The notes under the pieces are model-generated. The model searched no databases and was not told the DNA's origin. It was given only the letters and a program-made list of their open reading frames with translations. Below are positions 20,948 through 30,881 of a stretch of 64,000 nucleotides of DNA, piece by piece. Origin of the DNA: an uncultured Pelagibacteraceae bacterium (GTDB lineage: Bacteria; Pseudomonadota; Alphaproteobacteria; Pelagibacterales; Pelagibacteraceae); assembly GCA_902609915.1 (NCBI GenBank), contig CACLTO010000004.1, positions 1 to 64,000 of the forward strand, written 5' to 3'. How positions within the stretch are numbered: the stretch's first letter is position 1; the number at the start of each line of letters is the position of its first letter. A program made the translations under genes and the position numbers.

Positions 20948-22405
20948 TTATTTCTTAGCTAACAAATAGTAGGTCAATGATGTCACAAAAGCACCTATTA
21001 CCCATGATAATGATTGAAGAAACATTAAGTTTATATTCCAGATAGTCGAAGCTGAAAATATAAATCCTAATATCACAGAGTAGACTGCTTTTACGTGCCA
21101 ACCCCCAGAATAATAATAAGCACTGTTATTTTCTATGGAATAAATATCTTTAATATTTAATTTACCCTTTTGAATAAAATAAAAATCAGAAATCATCACA
21201 CCAAATAACGGCCCTAGAAAACATGCAAAAGTATCAATAAAAGATAAAGCACCAACTTGACTTAAATAAGTTAACCAAAATCCACCAATAATAAAACCTA
21301 GTATTGAAATTATTAAACCTGCACTTTTAGTTGAAAGAGAGAAAGGTAAAAAATTTATTAAAGTATATTGAGATGGAATAAAGTTAATAATTAAATTTGT
21401 TGATGCTGATGCTATAACAATAAAAACTAAAGCTAGAGCTATTACAAATAAATTATTCAGTTTACCAATAATATCATTTGGATTTGTAAGTATTCTTGAA
21501 AGATTTTCTGGATTCTCTTTAAGAAAAGTATCCATGCCAGAAACAATAAATAGAATAAAAAATGAGAAAATTATTAAATTAAATAACAAACTTAAATTTC
21601 CTTTTTTAAGTTCTTTATCGTCTTTTACATATCTTGAAAAATCTCCAAAACTTAAAATTGCAAAAGAAAAATATGCAAAAATAGTACTTGTAACAGTTAT
21701 TAAAGGTCCAAAATTATTTTTATTTAAAAAATTTTCTATGTTCAATGCGTTTACAAAAGCCTGAGACGTAGACTTTACATCATTTAATAAAACAGAAAAA
21801 AAAAACAACATTATTCCAAGATAAACTGCTATTGCAGAAAAAATAATTAACTTTTTATTAAAATTCATGCCTGCACTAAAGAGAAATCCTTGAAAAAAAA
21901 TTGCCATAACAATCGCTACCCAGTCAATTGGGTTCATACCAAGTAAGAAGGTTAAAAAAACTTGTTGATCAAGAATTGAGGGTTCTAATGAAAAAATTGC
22001 TATTCTTATTAAATAACTGAAAGCTTTTGAAAGAAAATATGTTTGAATACCAAATAAAAACACGCCAACTAAAAATCTAATCAAACCAAAGTACTTCGCT
22101 CCTTTAATCCCTAACGAGGATCTAAGTAATACTACAAAAGGTAATCCATATTTTTGAGATGGTCTTCCTATCAAATTCGAAAAAAAATAAACTAACAATG
22201 ATCCTAATATTGTTCCAAAAAATACAACAAAAGTATTCAGATTATAAATTAAATAAAGAGATGCAATTAATGAAAAGCCAATAATACTCTGAATATTAAC
22301 TCCCCAAAAACAAAACAAAACTTTCCAATCCCAATTTTTTTCATTTGGATTAACTGAAACTAAATCCCAATTCATTAAGTTTTTTTTTAAATTTTGAGGA
22401 CTCAC
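20948..22405 (-). CDS. NCS1-family permease (cytosine/purine/allantoin type)
   Basis: ~485 aa polytopic protein; FSFAILSFGDFSRYVKDDKELKKGN and FGVMISDFYFIQKGKLNIKDIY match NCS1 permeases. Confidence 0.85.
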   Translation of the reverse strand: MSPQNLKKNLMNWDLVSVNPNEKNWDWKVLFCFWGVNIQSIIGFSLIASLYLIYNLNTFVVFFGTILGSLLVYFFSNLIGRPSQKYGLPFVVLLRSSLGIKGAKYFGLIRFLVGVFLFGIQTYFLSKAFSYLIRIAIFSLEPSILDQQVFLTFLLGMNPIDWVAIVMAIFFQGFLFSAGMNFNKKLIIFSAIAVYLGIMLFFFSVLLNDVKSTSQAFVNALNIENFLNKNNFGPLITVTSTIFAYFSFAILSFGDFSRYVKDDKELKKGNLSLLFNLIIFSFFILFIVSGMDTFLKENPENLSRILTNPNDIIGKLNNLFVIALALVFIVIASASTNLIINFIPSQYTLINFLPFSLSTKSAGLIISILGFIIGGFWLTYLSQVGALSFIDTFACFLGPLFGVMISDFYFIQKGKLNIKDIYSIENNSAYYYSGGWHVKAVYSVILGFIFSASTIWNINLMFLQSLSWVIGAFVTSLTYYLLAKK

Positions 22406-22430
22406 CTAAACAATATAAAACTTAAATTTT

Positions 22431-23765
22431 CTACTGTCCATATAAGAGAGTTGGTAACCAAAGAGCAATTTTAGGAAATATTATAATTAATACTAAACCG
22501 ATGACTTGTAAAACCATAAATTGCATCATTCCATAATAGATATCTTTAAGATCCCATTCTGGTACAACACCTTTTAAAAAATAAGCAGATAAAGCTACTG
22601 GAGGTGATAACCAGGCGGTTTGTAGATTCACGGCAACTAATATTGCAAACCAAGTTAGATTAAATCCTAATGCTTCCACTAGAGGTAAGATAATTGGCAC
22701 TATTATCATAACAATTGGAACCCATTCTAAAGGCCATCCTAATAGAAAAATCATAACCATTATCATTGCAAGAATTAAATACTTGTTCATTTCTAATCCT
22801 AATAAAAATTCAGTAAGCAAAGTTGGAGTTCCTAATCTTGCAAAAACTGCTCCAAAAAAATTTGATGCTGCAACTAAAACCATAATTAATGCGGTTATCT
22901 CTAAAGTTTTTACTAATGCCTCTTGTAACTTTGATAATGATAACTTTTTATAAGCTAAAGATAAAAGTAATGCTCCCATTGCACCACATCCTGCTGCTTC
23001 TGTAGGAGTTGCAAATCCAAATAAAATACTTCCTAAAGCTGCAAAAACTAAAGCCGCAGGAGGAACTAAACCCAAAAAGAATTCAATCCAAACTTCTTTC
23101 ATGCTAGCAGCTCTCATCTCTTCAGGTAATACTGGTCCTAATTTTGGATTAATTATGCATCTAATTGTTGTGTAGGCGGCATAAAGACTTGCAAGAAGAA
23201 TTCCGGGTAATATTGCAGCTGCAAATAAATCTATCACTGGGATTTCCATTATAGGTCCCATCACAACAAGCATAATACTTGGAGGAATTAAAATTCCTAA
23301 AGTTCCTCCTGCTGTAATTGTACCTGCAGCAAGCCTTACGTCATAACCAGATCTATTCATTGATTTTGCTGCCATAATTCCAAGAATAGTCACTGATGCT
23401 CCCACAATACCTGTGGCCGCAGCAAAAATTACAGAAACAAACAAGACTGCGTAATAAAGTGAGCCCTTAACTTTTGCTAACATTAATTGAAAAGCTGAAA
23501 ACAATCTTTCCATTAGTCCCGCTTGTTCCATCATTATTCCCATAAATACAAAGAGTGGTACGGCGGCAAGAGTTTGTTCAGTCATTACCATCGAAAACTG
23601 TAAGGTCATTAAGTAGAAAACTAATTTTCCAAAGCCAAGATAGCCAAATACAAATCCTAAAAATATTAAAGTAAATGAAATAGGAAATCCTACAAAGATT
23701 GCAAAAAGCATTACACCAACAAGAATAAAACCTAATATCGCTGGATCTATTAACTCAGCTAACAT
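22431..23765 (-). CDS. TRAP transporter large permease (DctM-like)
   Basis: AGGTLGILIPPSIMLVVMGP and DctM fold; DctQ and DctP genes upstream. Confidence 0.93.
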   Translation of the reverse strand: MLAELIDPAILGFILVGVMLFAIFVGFPISFTLIFLGFVFGYLGFGKLVFYLMTLQFSMVMTEQTLAAVPLFVFMGIMMEQAGLMERLFSAFQLMLAKVKGSLYYAVLFVSVIFAAATGIVGASVTILGIMAAKSMNRSGYDVRLAAGTITAGGTLGILIPPSIMLVVMGPIMEIPVIDLFAAAILPGILLASLYAAYTTIRCIINPKLGPVLPEEMRAASMKEVWIEFFLGLVPPAALVFAALGSILFGFATPTEAAGCGAMGALLLSLAYKKLSLSKLQEALVKTLEITALIMVLVAASNFFGAVFARLGTPTLLTEFLLGLEMNKYLILAMIMVMIFLLGWPLEWVPIVMIIVPIILPLVEALGFNLTWFAILVAVNLQTAWLSPPVALSAYFLKGVVPEWDLKDIYYGMMQFMVLQVIGLVLIIIFPKIALWLPTLLYGQ

Positions 23766-24382
23766 TACTTATTTTCTTCTCCTGGCCACTCACCGTTTTT
23801 TGCTGCCCAATAGCTTTTAAGTAATTCTGAGAAGCCTTGTATAAGCAAAAATATAATACCAACTAATAAACAAGTTTTTATAGGCCACATAAAAGGCATC
23901 CATGTAGTATCCATGCCTCTTTCGCCTCTCCTAATAGACTCTTCTACAAATCCAATTGTCATGTATAAAAAAACTATTAGACCTGGAAAATAAAATATTA
24001 AATAAAGCCAAAAATCAATTATGCCTTGGGTCTTAGTCTTAAAATTTCTATATAAAAAATCTGCTCTTATATGTACACCCCTAGAAAGTGCATATCCAGC
24101 ACCTAACATGAATAAAGCCCCATAAAGAAAGCGACTTATGTCATAAGCCCAAATGGTTGGAGCTAAAAATAATTTTCTTGCAAGAACTTCATATGTCATT
24201 GCAAAAATTAGTGGCATCAATATCCAACAAACAATATTACCTATCCACTTACTAAATTTATCAATATTGACAATAGATTTTGCCATCCATAATGGCATAT
24301 CGTTTGGCATTTTACCTAAGCCGCCTCGTCTTTCGGCAATCATTTCATCTGAAATATCTAGTTTACTAGGTTCTTCTGCCAT
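23765..24382 (-). CDS. TRAP transporter small permease (DctQ-like, larger subtype)
   Basis: WILMPLIFAMTYEVLARKLFLAPTIWAYDISRFLYGALFMLGAGYALSRGVHIRADFLY. Confidence 0.9.
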   Translation of the reverse strand: MAEEPSKLDISDEMIAERRGGLGKMPNDMPLWMAKSIVNIDKFSKWIGNIVCWILMPLIFAMTYEVLARKLFLAPTIWAYDISRFLYGALFMLGAGYALSRGVHIRADFLYRNFKTKTQGIIDFWLYLIFYFPGLIVFLYMTIGFVEESIRRGERGMDTTWMPFMWPIKTCLLVGIIFLLIQGFSELLKSYWAAKNGEWPGEENK

Positions 24383-24400
24383 AAAATTCTAGTTAAAAAA

Positions 24401-24431
24401 ATTAGAGCGGACTGTAAAAGTCCGCTCTAAT
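24401..24431 (-). promoter_or_regulatory. 13-bp perfect stem hairpin between dctP and dctQ genes
   Basis: attagagcggact-gtaaa-agtccgctctaat inverted repeat. Confidence 0.82.
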
Positions 24432-24451
24432 AAATCAAGATTAATTACTGA

Positions 24452-25546
24452 TTACTTTAATGTTGCTGCGTGAGCCATTCCTAGCTTCGCATTAGACATT
24501 TGAGCACCACTCCAGAAAGGAACAGCAACATCAGCAAAGTTTTTCATTGAAGTGTAAACTTCATTGAAGAATTTATTCTTCGCTGCGTTTTTGTTCAATG
24601 TAGCTTTTGCAGCTGCCATATATTCTGTAAAGTAGTCTGAAGGAGTGTCTTCTAATTTAACTCCATGTTTAGTAGTAAGTTCTTGTAAAGCTTTTCCATT
24701 TTCATAGATTCTGTAACTTAAAGATTTAGCTAATGAAGCATTAGCAGCAACCTCAAGAGACTTCTTCTCATGATCACTCATAGCTTTATAAGTTTTTCCA
24801 GTAATGTAAAAGTCAGCATTTACGACAACTTGGTGTAAACCTTGTAGATAGTAATGCTTTAATACTTTTTGGAAGCCAAATGTTAAATCTGGTTTTGGAC
24901 AACACCACTCAGCAGCATCAATTGTACCTGCTTCAAGAGCTGGTAGAATATCTCCACCACCCATTGCAACAGATGCTATACCAATGTCTTTATAAGTTTG
25001 TCCCGGAATTCCTGGAGGAGTTCTGAATTTATATTTTCTAAAGTCAGCCATATCCTTAATTGGTTTTGGAAACCAACCTAAAGCCTCTGGTCCAACTGGT
25101 TGAAGCATAAATCCTTTTATGTCTCTTCCCATTTCTTTCCATAATTGGTCATACAATTCTTTACCACCACCGTATTGGAACCATGATAAGAATGCTAAGT
25201 TGTCAATACCAACTCCACCACCAGCTACTGGCGAACCAAATAACATAGCAGCAGGGTGATCACCTGACCAATAGTGAGTCCATGCGAAACCACAATCAAT
25301 CAAACCTTTATCGACAGCATCGAGAGTTTCTTTAACTCCTACAACAGCACCTGCAGGTAAAATTTCAAATTTTAACGAGCCAGCTGTTAATTCTGTAACA
25401 GTATCAGTAAAGTCCTTTAACATCTTAACTTCATCAGCTTTAGTGTTAAGAACAGTCTGACATTTTAGTGTTTTTGCAGCATTAGCACTTGATGCAAATC
25501 CAAGCACTAGAACAGTTGCAAACAACATTGAAATGATTTTTTTCAT
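24452..25546 (-). CDS. TRAP transporter substrate-binding protein (DctP family)
   Basis: Signal peptide; FRKYKFRTPPGIPGQTYKDIGIASVAMGGGDILPALEAGTIDAAEW. Confidence 0.92.
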   Translation of the reverse strand: MKKIISMLFATVLVLGFASSANAAKTLKCQTVLNTKADEVKMLKDFTDTVTELTAGSLKFEILPAGAVVGVKETLDAVDKGLIDCGFAWTHYWSGDHPAAMLFGSPVAGGGVGIDNLAFLSWFQYGGGKELYDQLWKEMGRDIKGFMLQPVGPEALGWFPKPIKDMADFRKYKFRTPPGIPGQTYKDIGIASVAMGGGDILPALEAGTIDAAEWCCPKPDLTFGFQKVLKHYYLQGLHQVVVNADFYITGKTYKAMSDHEKKSLEVAANASLAKSLSYRIYENGKALQELTTKHGVKLEDTPSDYFTEYMAAAKATLNKNAAKNKFFNEVYTSMKNFADVAVPFWSGAQMSNAKLGMAHAATLK

Positions 25547-25560
25547 TATTATTCCTCTTG

Positions 25561-25578
25561 TTAGTTAAATTTAACTAA
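25561..25578. promoter_or_regulatory. 18-bp perfect palindrome upstream of second dctP gene
   Basis: TTAGTTAAATTTAACTAA immediately upstream of the putative RBS (reverse complement CAAGAGGAAT). Confidence 0.5.
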
Positions 25579-25679
25579 AACATTCAATCAGAAAAACAAA
25601 GCTCATACAAGTGACAATTGATTAATATGAGTGTAAAGATGATTAAATGAGAATTATAAAAAAAACTATTCAACTATAG

Positions 25680-27275
25680 ATGGAAAATTTCGATTTTATA
25701 ATTATTGGTGCTGGATCTGCTGGATGTGTTCTAGCTAATAGACTTTCAGAGGATCCAAAAAATAAAGTTTTATTAATGGAAGCTGGTGGTAAAGATAATT
25801 ATCCTTGGATACATATTCCAGTTGGCTATTTTAAAACGATGCACAATCCCACTGTTGATTGGTGTTACAAAACTGAACCAGATGAAACGATGAACAATCG
25901 ATCTATTAGATATCCTAGAGGAAAAACTCTTGGTGGTAGCTCCGCTATTAACGGCTTATTGTACATAAGAGGACAAAGTAGAGATTACGATATTTGGCGT
26001 CAATCAGGTAATACTGGTTGGGGCTGGGATGATGTTCTTCCCTATTTTATTAAAGCAGAAAACCAAGAACGTGGAAAAGACGATTATCATGGAGTTGGTG
26101 GTCCTTTATCTGTTTCTGACCAAAGAATTCAATTACCATTATTAGATGAATTTCAAAGTGCAGCTGAAGAATTTGGTATTCCTAAAACAAAAGATTTTAA
26201 TACAGGTGACAATCACGGATGTGGGTATTTTCAAGTAACTGAAAAAGATGGTTTTAGATGTAGTACTGCTGTTGGCTATCTAAATCCGATCAAAAAAAGA
26301 AATAATTTAAAAATTATAACAAATGCACATGTTAAGAAAATAAACTTTGAAAATAAAACCGCAAAAAATGTTGAATATTGGATAGGAAATGAGCTTAAAC
26401 AAGTTTCAGCTCATAAAGAAATTATACTTTCATCAGGATCTATTGGATCTCCACAGATTTTACAAACATCAGGAATAGGAAATTCTAAAAATTTAAAAGA
26501 TTTAGGAATCAAGATTGTGAACGATTTAAAAGGAGTTGGAGAAAATTTACAAGATCATTTAATGTTTAGACCAATTTATAAAGTTCATGGACTTAAGTCA
26601 TTAAATAAGAAGGTTAATAGTTTACTTGGAAAACTAATGATTGGTTTAGAATATGTTTTTAACAGAAGTGGACCAATGACGATGGGTGCTAGTCAAATGT
26701 GTATGTTTGCTAAAAGTGATCCATCTTTAGAATTACCTGATTTACAGTGGCACGTTCAACCTATGAGTATGGATACTTTGGGTGCCACAAAAAATCATCA
26801 TTTTCATGCATTCACACCTACTGTTTCAAATATTAGACCAACCAGTAGAGGTCACGTTAAGATTACAAATAAAGACTCAAGAGTTTATGCAAAAGTAAAA
26901 CTCAATTATCTTTCAACTGAACATGATCGAATGATTGCTGCGAAAGGTTTAAAACTTACAAGGAAAATTGTAATGGAGTCTGAGACTTTTAAAAAATACA
27001 AACCAGAGGAATATAGGCCTGGGATTAGTATAAATGATGATGAAGAACTTGTAAAAGCAGGATCAGATTACGCACAAACAATTTTTCATCCTGTTGGTAC
27101 ATGCAAAATGGGGCAAGACGATATGGCAGTTGTTGATGAAACTCTTAAAGTAAAAGGTTTAAATAATTTAAGAGTAATTGATGCATCAATAATGCCTAAC
27201 ATTACTTCTGGTAACACCAATGCACCAACAATAATGATTGCAGAAAAAGGTGCTGATATGATACTGAGAGGTTGA
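25680..27275 (+). CDS. GMC family oxidoreductase (choline/alcohol dehydrogenase-like)
   Basis: FIIIGAGSAGCVLANRLSEDP, YPRGKTLGGSSAINGLLYIRGQ, HPVGTCKMG, SGNTNAPTIMIAEKGADMI. Confidence 0.93.
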   Translation: MENFDFIIIGAGSAGCVLANRLSEDPKNKVLLMEAGGKDNYPWIHIPVGYFKTMHNPTVDWCYKTEPDETMNNRSIRYPRGKTLGGSSAINGLLYIRGQSRDYDIWRQSGNTGWGWDDVLPYFIKAENQERGKDDYHGVGGPLSVSDQRIQLPLLDEFQSAAEEFGIPKTKDFNTGDNHGCGYFQVTEKDGFRCSTAVGYLNPIKKRNNLKIITNAHVKKINFENKTAKNVEYWIGNELKQVSAHKEIILSSGSIGSPQILQTSGIGNSKNLKDLGIKIVNDLKGVGENLQDHLMFRPIYKVHGLKSLNKKVNSLLGKLMIGLEYVFNRSGPMTMGASQMCMFAKSDPSLELPDLQWHVQPMSMDTLGATKNHHFHAFTPTVSNIRPTSRGHVKITNKDSRVYAKVKLNYLSTEHDRMIAAKGLKLTRKIVMESETFKKYKPEEYRPGISINDDEELVKAGSDYAQTIFHPVGTCKMGQDDMAVVDETLKVKGLNNLRVIDASIMPNITSGNTNAPTIMIAEKGADMILRG

Positions 27276-27868
27276 TGTTCACTGATCTTATTACTCCAGA
27301 ACAAATCGCAATTTTAACACAAATCATCCTAATTGATCTAGTTTTAGCAGGGGACAATGCAATTATAATTGGAATGGTTGCATCAAAATTTCCATTAGAA
27401 CAAAGAAAAAAAATTATCTTTTGGGGGATAGGTGGAGCTGTTATTTTAAGGATCATATTAACTCTTTTGACTGCATATTTATTGCAAATTACAGGTTTAA
27501 GATTAATTGGAGGTCTGCTTTTATTATACATAGTTTATAAACTTTATGTAGATGTAGTAAAAGGCTTTGAGAACGAAAGTGATATTAAAGTTGATAATTC
27601 AAGTTTCTTAAAAGCTATTTGGACTATTCTATTAGCTGATTTTACCATGAGTTTAGATAATGTTTTAGGAGTAGCTGGAGCAGCTGGAGACCACTATTAT
27701 TTATTGATTTTTGGTCTTGTTTTATCAATTATATTAATGGCAACTGCAGCAACTTTAATTTCTAATTGGATTAAAAAATATAAGTGGATAGCTTGGGCGG
27801 GTTTAATAGCTATTTTAATTGTTGCTATTGAATTGATTTATACAGATATTAAAATATTATTTCTATGA
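27275..27868 (+). CDS. TerC family integral membrane protein
   Basis: DLVLAGDNAIIIGMVASKFP and DFTMSLDNVLGVAGA; track start 27272 is TTG, ATG at 27275 overlaps the GMC stop. Confidence 0.88.
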   Translation: MFTDLITPEQIAILTQIILIDLVLAGDNAIIIGMVASKFPLEQRKKIIFWGIGGAVILRIILTLLTAYLLQITGLRLIGGLLLLYIVYKLYVDVVKGFENESDIKVDNSSFLKAIWTILLADFTMSLDNVLGVAGAAGDHYYLLIFGLVLSIILMATAATLISNWIKKYKWIAWAGLIAILIVAIELIYTDIKILFL

Positions 27869-28635
27869 TGTTCTTGAAAAACTATAACTTAAAAAATAGA
27901 ACTGCAGTCGTAACAGGAGCTGGTAAAGGAATTGGTAGAGCGTGTGCTATTGCTCTAGCTGAGGCTGGCGCAAACTTAATTATAATAAGTAGAACTAAAA
28001 AGGATTTGGATGAAGTTACAAAAAAAATAATGAGGATTAAGGGCAAATGTAAATCTTATGTTTGTGATATTACGAATTACAAAGAGATTAAAGATATTAT
28101 AAACAGACAATCGAAAATAGATATTCTAATCAATAACGCTGGTAATAATATTCCAGAACACTTCACAAAAGTAAAAACTAAAAATATGGAGTACTTGGTT
28201 AAGATAAATACAATGGCAACATTCAACCTAGCTCAATTATGTTCGCTTAAAATGATCAAGTCTAAAAGTAGAAAAAAAGTAGGTGGGGTAATTGTAAATA
28301 TGTCATCCCAAATGGGTCACGTTGGCGGTCCTATACGAAGTGTGTACAACATGACTAAATTTGGCTTAGAGGGTCTTACAAAAGGAATGTCAATTGACCT
28401 TGCTAAATATAACATTAGAGTAAATACTGTTTGTCCAACATTTGTTGTAACTCCTATGACACGTAAATTTTTAAAAAGTAAAAAGTTTAAAAAAGAGGTT
28501 CTAGGGAATATTCCATTAGGCAAATTTGCTGAACTATCAGATGTAGCGAGTGCAGCTGTATTTCTTGCTTCAGATGCAGCTTCAATGATTACGGGAACTT
28601 CCTTATTAGTTGATGGCGGATGGACAGCAAGATAG
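27865..28635 (+). CDS. short-chain dehydrogenase/reductase
   Basis: AVVTGAGKGIGRACAIALAEAGANL, NNAGNNIP, YNMTKFGLEGLTKGMSIDLA. Confidence 0.92.
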   Translation: MMFLKNYNLKNRTAVVTGAGKGIGRACAIALAEAGANLIIISRTKKDLDEVTKKIMRIKGKCKSYVCDITNYKEIKDIINRQSKIDILINNAGNNIPEHFTKVKTKNMEYLVKINTMATFNLAQLCSLKMIKSKSRKKVGGVIVNMSSQMGHVGGPIRSVYNMTKFGLEGLTKGMSIDLAKYNIRVNTVCPTFVVTPMTRKFLKSKKFKKEVLGNIPLGKFAELSDVASAAVFLASDAASMITGTSLLVDGGWTAR

Positions 28636-29423
28636 TAATTAGATTATTTTTTTTAATAGTTATCTTTTTACCAACTAATTTAATTGCAATCGAATTTAAA
28701 GGAAAATTTTTACAAGGTCATTATATTGTAGGAATAACTGATCCTTCTTCTCAAATAATTATAGATAAAAAAAAAGTTAGAGTTTCGAAAGATGGTTATT
28801 TTGTTTTTGGGATTGATCGAGATAGAAAATTTGATTTAACGATTACTAAAATTAGTAATGGAAAAAGTGAAAAAGTAATAAAAAAAGTTCTTAAAAGAAA
28901 ATATAATATTCAAAGGATAGATGGCCTAGAGGAAAGTAAAGTAACACCCCCCGAGTCTGTTTACAAAAGAATTAGAGAAGAAAATAATAGAATCGGAAAG
29001 GCAAGATCAATAAATTCTGATTTACCCTTTTTTAAAAATCAATTCATTATGCCTGTTGAGGGGATAATAAGTGGAGTTTATGGAAGTCAGAGAATTTTAA
29101 ATGGTAAACCAAAGTGGCCTCATTATGGGATTGATATTGCTGCAAAAAAAGGAACTATGATTAAGTCATCAGCTTCTGGTGTCGTAACGATGGCAGAGGA
29201 TGATCTTTATTATACTGGTGGCACAATTATAATGGACCATGGACATGGAATTTCTACAATTTATTCACATCTTGAGAGTGTGATGGTTTCAGTTGGTGAT
29301 CAAATAAGTCAAGGACATATCATAGGAACAGTTGGATCTACCGGCAGATCAACTGGTCCACATTTAGATTTTAGAGTAAATTGGTTTCAAACTAGGCTCG
29401 ATCCGATGTCTTTGTTAAATTAA
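28620..29423 (+). CDS. M23 family metallopeptidase (exported)
   Basis: HYGIDIAAKKGTMIKSSASGVV, MDHGHGISTIYSHL, GSTGRSTGPHLDFRV LytM-type motifs; 16-nt overlap with SDR. Confidence 0.92.
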   Translation: MDSKIVIRLFFLIVIFLPTNLIAIEFKGKFLQGHYIVGITDPSSQIIIDKKKVRVSKDGYFVFGIDRDRKFDLTITKISNGKSEKVIKKVLKRKYNIQRIDGLEESKVTPPESVYKRIREENNRIGKARSINSDLPFFKNQFIMPVEGIISGVYGSQRILNGKPKWPHYGIDIAAKKGTMIKSSASGVVTMAEDDLYYTGGTIIMDHGHGISTIYSHLESVMVSVGDQISQGHIIGTVGSTGRSTGPHLDFRVNWFQTRLDPMSLLN

Positions 29424-29437
29424 TAGAGTTTATTAAA

Positions 29438-29587
29438 ATGATGACTAAGCTTAAGAATTTATTTTCAAAAAGTAAATGGGGCAAATATATTCTGGTTGGA
29501 GGATTTACTTTTTTTTTGATAAAAGGTTTAATTTGGTTAATAGTTTTCCTTATCGCTGGTTTTAGTTTGATAAACTTTGGATCATAA
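29438..29587 (+). CDS. small membrane protein (49 aa)
   Basis: MMTKLKNLFSKSKWGKYILVGGFTFFLIKGLIWLIVFLIAGFSLINFGS; same strand, fits the intergenic gap. Confidence 0.55.
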   Translation: MMTKLKNLFSKSKWGKYILVGGFTFFLIKGLIWLIVFLIAGFSLINFGS

Positions 29588-29618
29588 AATATAATTTAAA
29601 AAAAAATAGATAAATAAT

Positions 29619-30389
29619 ATGAGCACACTAATAGAAAAAACCTCCAATAAATTAGTTAAAGCTTTTCTTAAAAACAAGATTATTGCGCCATTGCCAAGAA
29701 AATTTACCAAAAAACTAACTGAAGCCAATAAATTTAGAATGCTTTGTGAGAGTAAAGTTAAAAAACCAATTATAGGTTACAAAGCCGGAGGAACCGGAAT
29801 TCCAGTGATGAAAAAATTAAAAGAAAAAGAACCATTTTATGCATCAGTTTATAAAGATAATTTTTTAAAAAGCGGTAGAAGTGTAAAGATTAGTAAAACC
29901 ACTTTTGGCATTGAGTTGGAGGTTTGCTATTTAATTAAGAAATCTTTTTTTAATTCTAAATCAGTAGTTACAATAAAAAATATCACAAAATTTATATCTC
30001 ATATGGCTCCTTGTATTGAGATTGTGGGTTATAGACAAAGAAAAAAAGGAATAACTTCATTTGGAGATCTAAGCAGTGATTTTGGAGCTAATGTTAAGTT
30101 TTTAATCGGTCAAAAGAAAAAGTATAAGAAAATCAACATTGGAAATTTAAAAACTAATATTTCAAACAAAAAAACCAAACAAAATATAAACGGTAATACC
30201 AGTGCAGTTTTTATTAATCCATTGAACTCATTAAGATTTGTTTTGAACAAAATTAGAAAAGACAAATTAAATTTGAATAAAAATTTTTATGTATTTACAG
30301 GGTCTACTGTGGGAGTTGTTCCAATAGGCAAAGGTCTTTATAAAGGAAAAATTGACAAACTTGGTTCGGTCAAGACAATAATAAGATAA
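29619..30389 (+). CDS. 2-keto-4-pentenoate hydratase / fumarylacetoacetase-like protein
   Basis: KPIIGYKAGGTG, FGIELEVCYLIKK, APCIEIVGYRQ, FTGSTVGVVPIGKG. Confidence 0.75.
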   Translation: MSTLIEKTSNKLVKAFLKNKIIAPLPRKFTKKLTEANKFRMLCESKVKKPIIGYKAGGTGIPVMKKLKEKEPFYASVYKDNFLKSGRSVKISKTTFGIELEVCYLIKKSFFNSKSVVTIKNITKFISHMAPCIEIVGYRQRKKGITSFGDLSSDFGANVKFLIGQKKKYKKINIGNLKTNISNKKTKQNINGNTSAVFINPLNSLRFVLNKIRKDKLNLNKNFYVFTGSTVGVVPIGKGLYKGKIDKLGSVKTIIR

Positions 30390-30391
30390 AA

Positions 30392-30511
30392 ATGAAAACA
30401 TTTATACTTTTAATTTTAGTTGTTGTTATAGGTTGGGTTCTCTTTAGACCTTTTACTAAAAGAGAGCTTGACAGATATAATGATAAAAACTGGCCTAATT
30501 TAAATCAATAG
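30392..30511 (+). CDS. small membrane protein (39 aa)
   Basis: MKTFILLILVVVIGWVLFRPFTKRELDRYNDKNWPNLNQ, single TM; not in track. Confidence 0.45.
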   Translation: MKTFILLILVVVIGWVLFRPFTKRELDRYNDKNWPNLNQ

Positions 30512-30527
30512 GATAAGTATTTTATTT

Positions 30528-30881
30528 TTACTTATCTTTAATTTTTTCTAGAATTTCTTTTAACGATTCTGCGCTTATTAAAGCATTAATTTTTTTTTCA
30601 AGAATATTTATTTTAATAAGAGAAAAAAAATATAAAATAACTAAACTTATAATGCTTAAAACACTTAAGATGTAAAAAACATCAACATCATAATTTTCTG
30701 TAAAATAGCTATCTACAAATTCTGGTCTAAGTGATGCTAATATTATTAAAGTCCAAATACATATCCAAAATAAATAACTGATTTTATTTAATAACCTCTT
30801 TTTATAATTAACTTGAGTAATATAGAGCATTATTAAGGAAAAAATTATAGAAAAAGATGAAAGTACTAATTTAATAATCAC
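30528..30881 (-). CDS. DUF2304-like small membrane protein
   Basis: Three TM segments, RPEFVDS-type motif, next to a dolichol-phosphate-mannose-type GT2. Confidence 0.7.
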   Translation of the reverse strand: MIIKLVLSSFSIIFSLIMLYITQVNYKKRLLNKISYLFWICIWTLIILASLRPEFVDSYFTENYDVDVFYILSVLSIISLVILYFFSLIKINILEKKINALISAESLKEILEKIKDK

